From: an uncultured Bacteroidales bacterium
GTDB lineage: Bacteria > Bacteroidota > Bacteroidia > Bacteroidales > UBA932
Length of the DNA stretch: 64,000 bases
Direction of reading: 5' to 3'
Assembly: GCA_949286415.1 (NCBI GenBank)
Contig: CASEBV010000015.1
Span: 86,228-150,227 of the forward strand
The translations under genes were made by a program, and so were the position numbers. Positions 62,264-64,000 of this stretch are shown here, piece after piece; position 1 is the stretch's first letter, and the number at the start of each line of letters is the position of its first letter. The notes beneath the pieces were generated by a model, which saw only the letters and a list, made by a program, of their open reading frames with translations, did not search any database and had not been told where the DNA came from.

Positions 62264-63655
62264 ATGTCAGGGAAGAAGACAGAAATGATACATATTGTTC
62301 TTGATGACGGCAAAGAAAGGAGCCTTGTCTTCTATCTTGCAATGGAGGAATATCTTGCAAGATATACCGAAGATGAAGCCTTCTTCGTGTGGCAGGTGCC
62401 TCCGACGGTTATCATCGGAAGGAATCAGGTGATGGCGGCGGAGGTCAATCTCCCTTATTGCCGTGCCCATGGTATCCGTGTCTTCCGCAGAAAGAGCGGG
62501 GGCGGCTGCGTGTATTCTGACCGGGGCAATCTCATGGTGTCCTGTGTCATGTCCGGCAAGGATGTGCCGTTCCTGTTTGAGAATTATATCCGGCGGCTTG
62601 CACTTTGCCTTCGGCGTGCCGGACTTGAGGCAGAGGTCTCCGGCCGCAATGACATTCTTGTCTCCGGGAAAAAAGTTTCCGGCAATGCATTCTTCAGTAT
62701 TCACGGCCGCAATGTCATGCACGGCACCCTTCTGTTCGACTGTAATCCTGAACAGTTGGAGAATGTCCTGACCCCATCAGGTACAAAACTCCGGAGCAAA
62801 GGCGTCAGCTCAGTCCGTCAGCGGGTCGGTTGCCTCCGCCAGTTCCTGGCAGCTTCCGGTCAAGCTTCGCGGCATGTCTCTGGTCAAGAGTCGCAGCATG
62901 TCTCCGGTCAAGAGACTCGACCTGCTTTCTCACAGGAGACACAGCGTGCTTCCAGCAGTAGAATGTCGTACGCTTCATGCAGTGGATTGCAGTATACTTC
63001 ACACAGTGGATCGCAGAGTGCTTCCGGCACTGGAGAACAATATGCTGATGACATGGCAGCTTTCTCCCGGTTCGTTGTAGACTGTTTCTGCGACAGTGAG
63101 CGTACTCTCGGGGAAAATGAAATCAGGAAAATAGAAGAGATTGAGAAGACATATCTGGACCCCGTGTTCCTGTATGGCCATGAACCGGCATTTTCAGTTT
63201 CATCGGACATCCGCTTGCCTCTCTCCGGAACGGTGACCATATCCCTTGACATAAGGCGCGGCCGCATAGCCGGATGTTCCCTATCCGGAGACTATCTGCA
63301 TATTGAGGACGGACTGCAGGAAGACCTTTCACGGCGTCTTGCCTCTCTTCCTCCGTTTCCGCATGGGGAGCCATCTCTACCTGAGGGATCATCTCTGTCT
63401 GAGGGGACTTCCGCGCATAAGGTCCCATCTGTGCATGAGATTCTATCTCTGCATAAAGTGCCGTTAACTCATAAAATATCTACGCTAAACCCCGAAGATA
63501 TTGGAACCGTTCTCCCCGCAGAAGTCCGCTCCCCGTTTACTGCAGAAGATATCATGACGGTTCTTTCCGGTCTGCATCCTGAAAGATATATCAGGGGAAT
63601 GGATTGTAAGAAACTTGCAACAAGTATTGCAGAAATGCTTTCCGGAATATTTTAA
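62264..63655 (+). CDS. lplA: Lipoate-protein ligase with two repeat-encoded insertions
   Basis: Attaches lipoate (via lipoyl-AMP) to E2 and GcvH proteins. Family motifs are intact: PPTVIIGRNQ (about 47-56), FRRKSGGGCVYSDRGNLMVS (about 74-93), GRNDILVSGKKVSGNAF with the catalytic Lys, MHGTLLFDCN and KLRSKGVSSVRQRVG. The protein is 463 residues, about 120 longer than normal. The excess is two low-complexity inserts: residues 198-261 (eight 8-residue repeats, between the RxRVxxL loop and the next helix) and 367-408 (seven 6-residue repeats in the C-terminal domain). Both are in frame and the flanking fold is continuous, so the enzyme may still work. It is followed by a non-coding repeat array. 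Confidence 0.87.
   Translation: MSGKKTEMIHIVLDDGKERSLVFYLAMEEYLARYTEDEAFFVWQVPPTVIIGRNQVMAAEVNLPYCRAHGIRVFRRKSGGGCVYSDRGNLMVSCVMSGKDVPFLFENYIRRLALCLRRAGLEAEVSGRNDILVSGKKVSGNAFFSIHGRNVMHGTLLFDCNPEQLENVLTPSGTKLRSKGVSSVRQRVGCLRQFLAASGQASRHVSGQESQHVSGQETRPAFSQETQRASSSRMSYASCSGLQYTSHSGSQSASGTGEQYADDMAAFSRFVVDCFCDSERTLGENEIRKIEEIEKTYLDPVFLYGHEPAFSVSSDIRLPLSGTVTISLDIRRGRIAGCSLSGDYLHIEDGLQEDLSRRLASLPPFPHGEPSLPEGSSLSEGTSAHKVPSVHEILSLHKVPLTHKISTLNPEDIGTVLPAEVRSPFTAEDIMTVLSGLHPERYIRGMDCKKLATSIAEMLSGIF
62855..63046 (+). repeat. In-frame minisatellite, 8 x 24 bp, inside lplA
   Basis: Eight tandem 24-bp units start at 62855, 62879, 62903, 62927, 62951, 62975, 62999 and 63023. They encode SGQASRHV, SGQESQHV, SGQETRPA, FSQETQRA, SSSRMSYA, SCSGLQYT, SHSGSQSA and SGTGEQYA. 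Units 1-3 are closest; later units are diverged but keep the S-x-[QS]-x-x-x-x-[VAT] frame. Confidence 0.85.
63362..63487 (+). repeat. In-frame minisatellite, 7 x 18 bp, inside lplA
   Basis: Seven 18-bp units from 63362 encode HGEPSL, PEGSSL, SEGTSA, HKVPSV, HEILSL, HKVPLT and HKISTL. At DNA level each begins CAT or a near match and carries TCT/TCC at the fifth codon. Both unit lengths in this gene are multiples of three, so copy changes would keep the frame. Confidence 0.8.
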
Positions 63656-63682
63656 ATCATGTCGGCTTTTGCATCATATTGC

Positions 63683-64000
63683 CTACCAGCCACGGGTTAG
63701 CAGATAAAGTGGGTCAGGTGAGTAATCTGGGGTATCATTTCCTGCCTACCTGCCATGGTTTAGTGAGATTTTGTTGTCAGGTGATGCAATGGATGTACTA
63801 CCTGCCACGAAAATTGCCGAAATCGTGTCAGGTGGGCAGCCAGAATTATCGTATCTTGCCTACCAGCCACGGGTTAGCAGATAAAGTGGGTCAGGAGGGC
63901 AATCTGGGGTATCATTTCCTGCCTACCTGCCATGGTTTAGTGAGATTTTGTTGTCAGGTGATGCGATGGATGTACTACCTGCCGCGAAAATTGGCGAAAC
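63683..64000. repeat. Higher-order tandem repeat array (177-bp unit), continues past the window
   Basis: Subunits beginning CTACC[A/T]GCC start at 63683, 63746, 63798, 63860, 63923 and 63975, giving lengths 63, 52, 62, 63, 52. Subunits 1-3 and 4-6 match in order, so the unit is 177 bp with only a few substitutions (for example GTGAGTA versus AGGGCAA, GCAATGG versus GCGATGG). Each subunit carries an ACCTGCCA-like left arm and a TGTCAGGT right arm that can pair; in the third, ACCTGCCACGA against TCGTGTCAGGT forms an 11-bp arm with one mismatch. No reading frame is open through it. This fills the 345 bases after lplA, so that stretch holds no gene. Confidence 0.85.

Noticed and set aside
63683..64000. 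CRISPR array
   Set aside because: Segments between the conserved cores are themselves repeated every 177 bp rather than unique spacers, the core is not of constant length, and no cas gene is present.

Overview
The window looks like a chromosomal segment of a Bacteroidales bacterium (phylum Bacteroidota) with roughly balanced base composition. Support: a tmRNA whose tag reads GNNNYALAA, Bacteroidetes-type promoters (TTG, about 19 bp, then TAnnTTTG) ahead of several genes, a DPP4-like S9 peptidase, a C10 (streptopain-like) protease, a hexameric glutamate dehydrogenase, a DUF6175 protein, an anaerobic sulfatase-maturase-type radical SAM enzyme and a serine-palmitoyltransferase-like enzyme. The genus cannot be fixed from the sequence. 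I see no integrase, transposase, phage gene or CRISPR array; almost all of the window is dense core genome.

Layout. 1-7.7 kb: partial rubrerythrin, RecD-like helicase, DPP4-type peptidase, THUMP-like methyltransferase, phosphohexomutase, nucleoside diphosphate kinase. 7.7-11.9 kb: a 787-residue protein of four NPCBM-like modules, then a C10 protease. 11.97-14.6 kb: tmRNA, a radical SAM maturase beginning 7 bp after it, and a small outer-membrane barrel protein behind a duplicated promoter block. 14.6-23.4 kb (minus): a probable operon of a TIGR02757 protein, zeta-toxin-like kinase, TldD, TldE, SlyD-type isomerase, EamA transporter, GT2 glycosyltransferase and ABC-F ATPase. 23.5-28.1 kb (minus): ftsE, nth, a K+/H+-type antiporter and an RluA-type pseudouridine synthase, all overlapping. 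28.2-33 kb: a large periplasmic TPR protein and an outer-membrane protein. 33-43.9 kb: gyrB; a sphingoid- or sulfonolipid-like cluster (alpha-oxoamine synthase, SDR, acyltransferase-like protein); a PgpH-like 7TM-HD hydrolase; and tig-clpP-clpX. 43.9-45.3 kb (minus): gdhA.

45.4-51.3 kb holds the most interesting unit: six consecutive exported proteins, including a DUF6175 protein and an LPP20-type lipoprotein. Several show LPP20/FlgT-like or TolB-N/CsgG-like signatures. It looks like an uncharacterised envelope system. 51.3-57.2 kb (minus): a CDF metal exporter and a complete MacAB-TolC type tripartite exporter. 57.3-62.2 kb: metallophosphoesterase, deoxynucleoside kinase, and the polyphosphate pair ppk1 and ppx.

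The right end (62.3-64 kb) is unusual. A lipoate-protein ligase gene carries two in-frame minisatellites, 8 x 24 bp and 7 x 18 bp, that encode low-complexity insertions. It is followed at once by a non-coding higher-order array (177-bp unit made of three related hairpin-forming subunits) that runs off the window.
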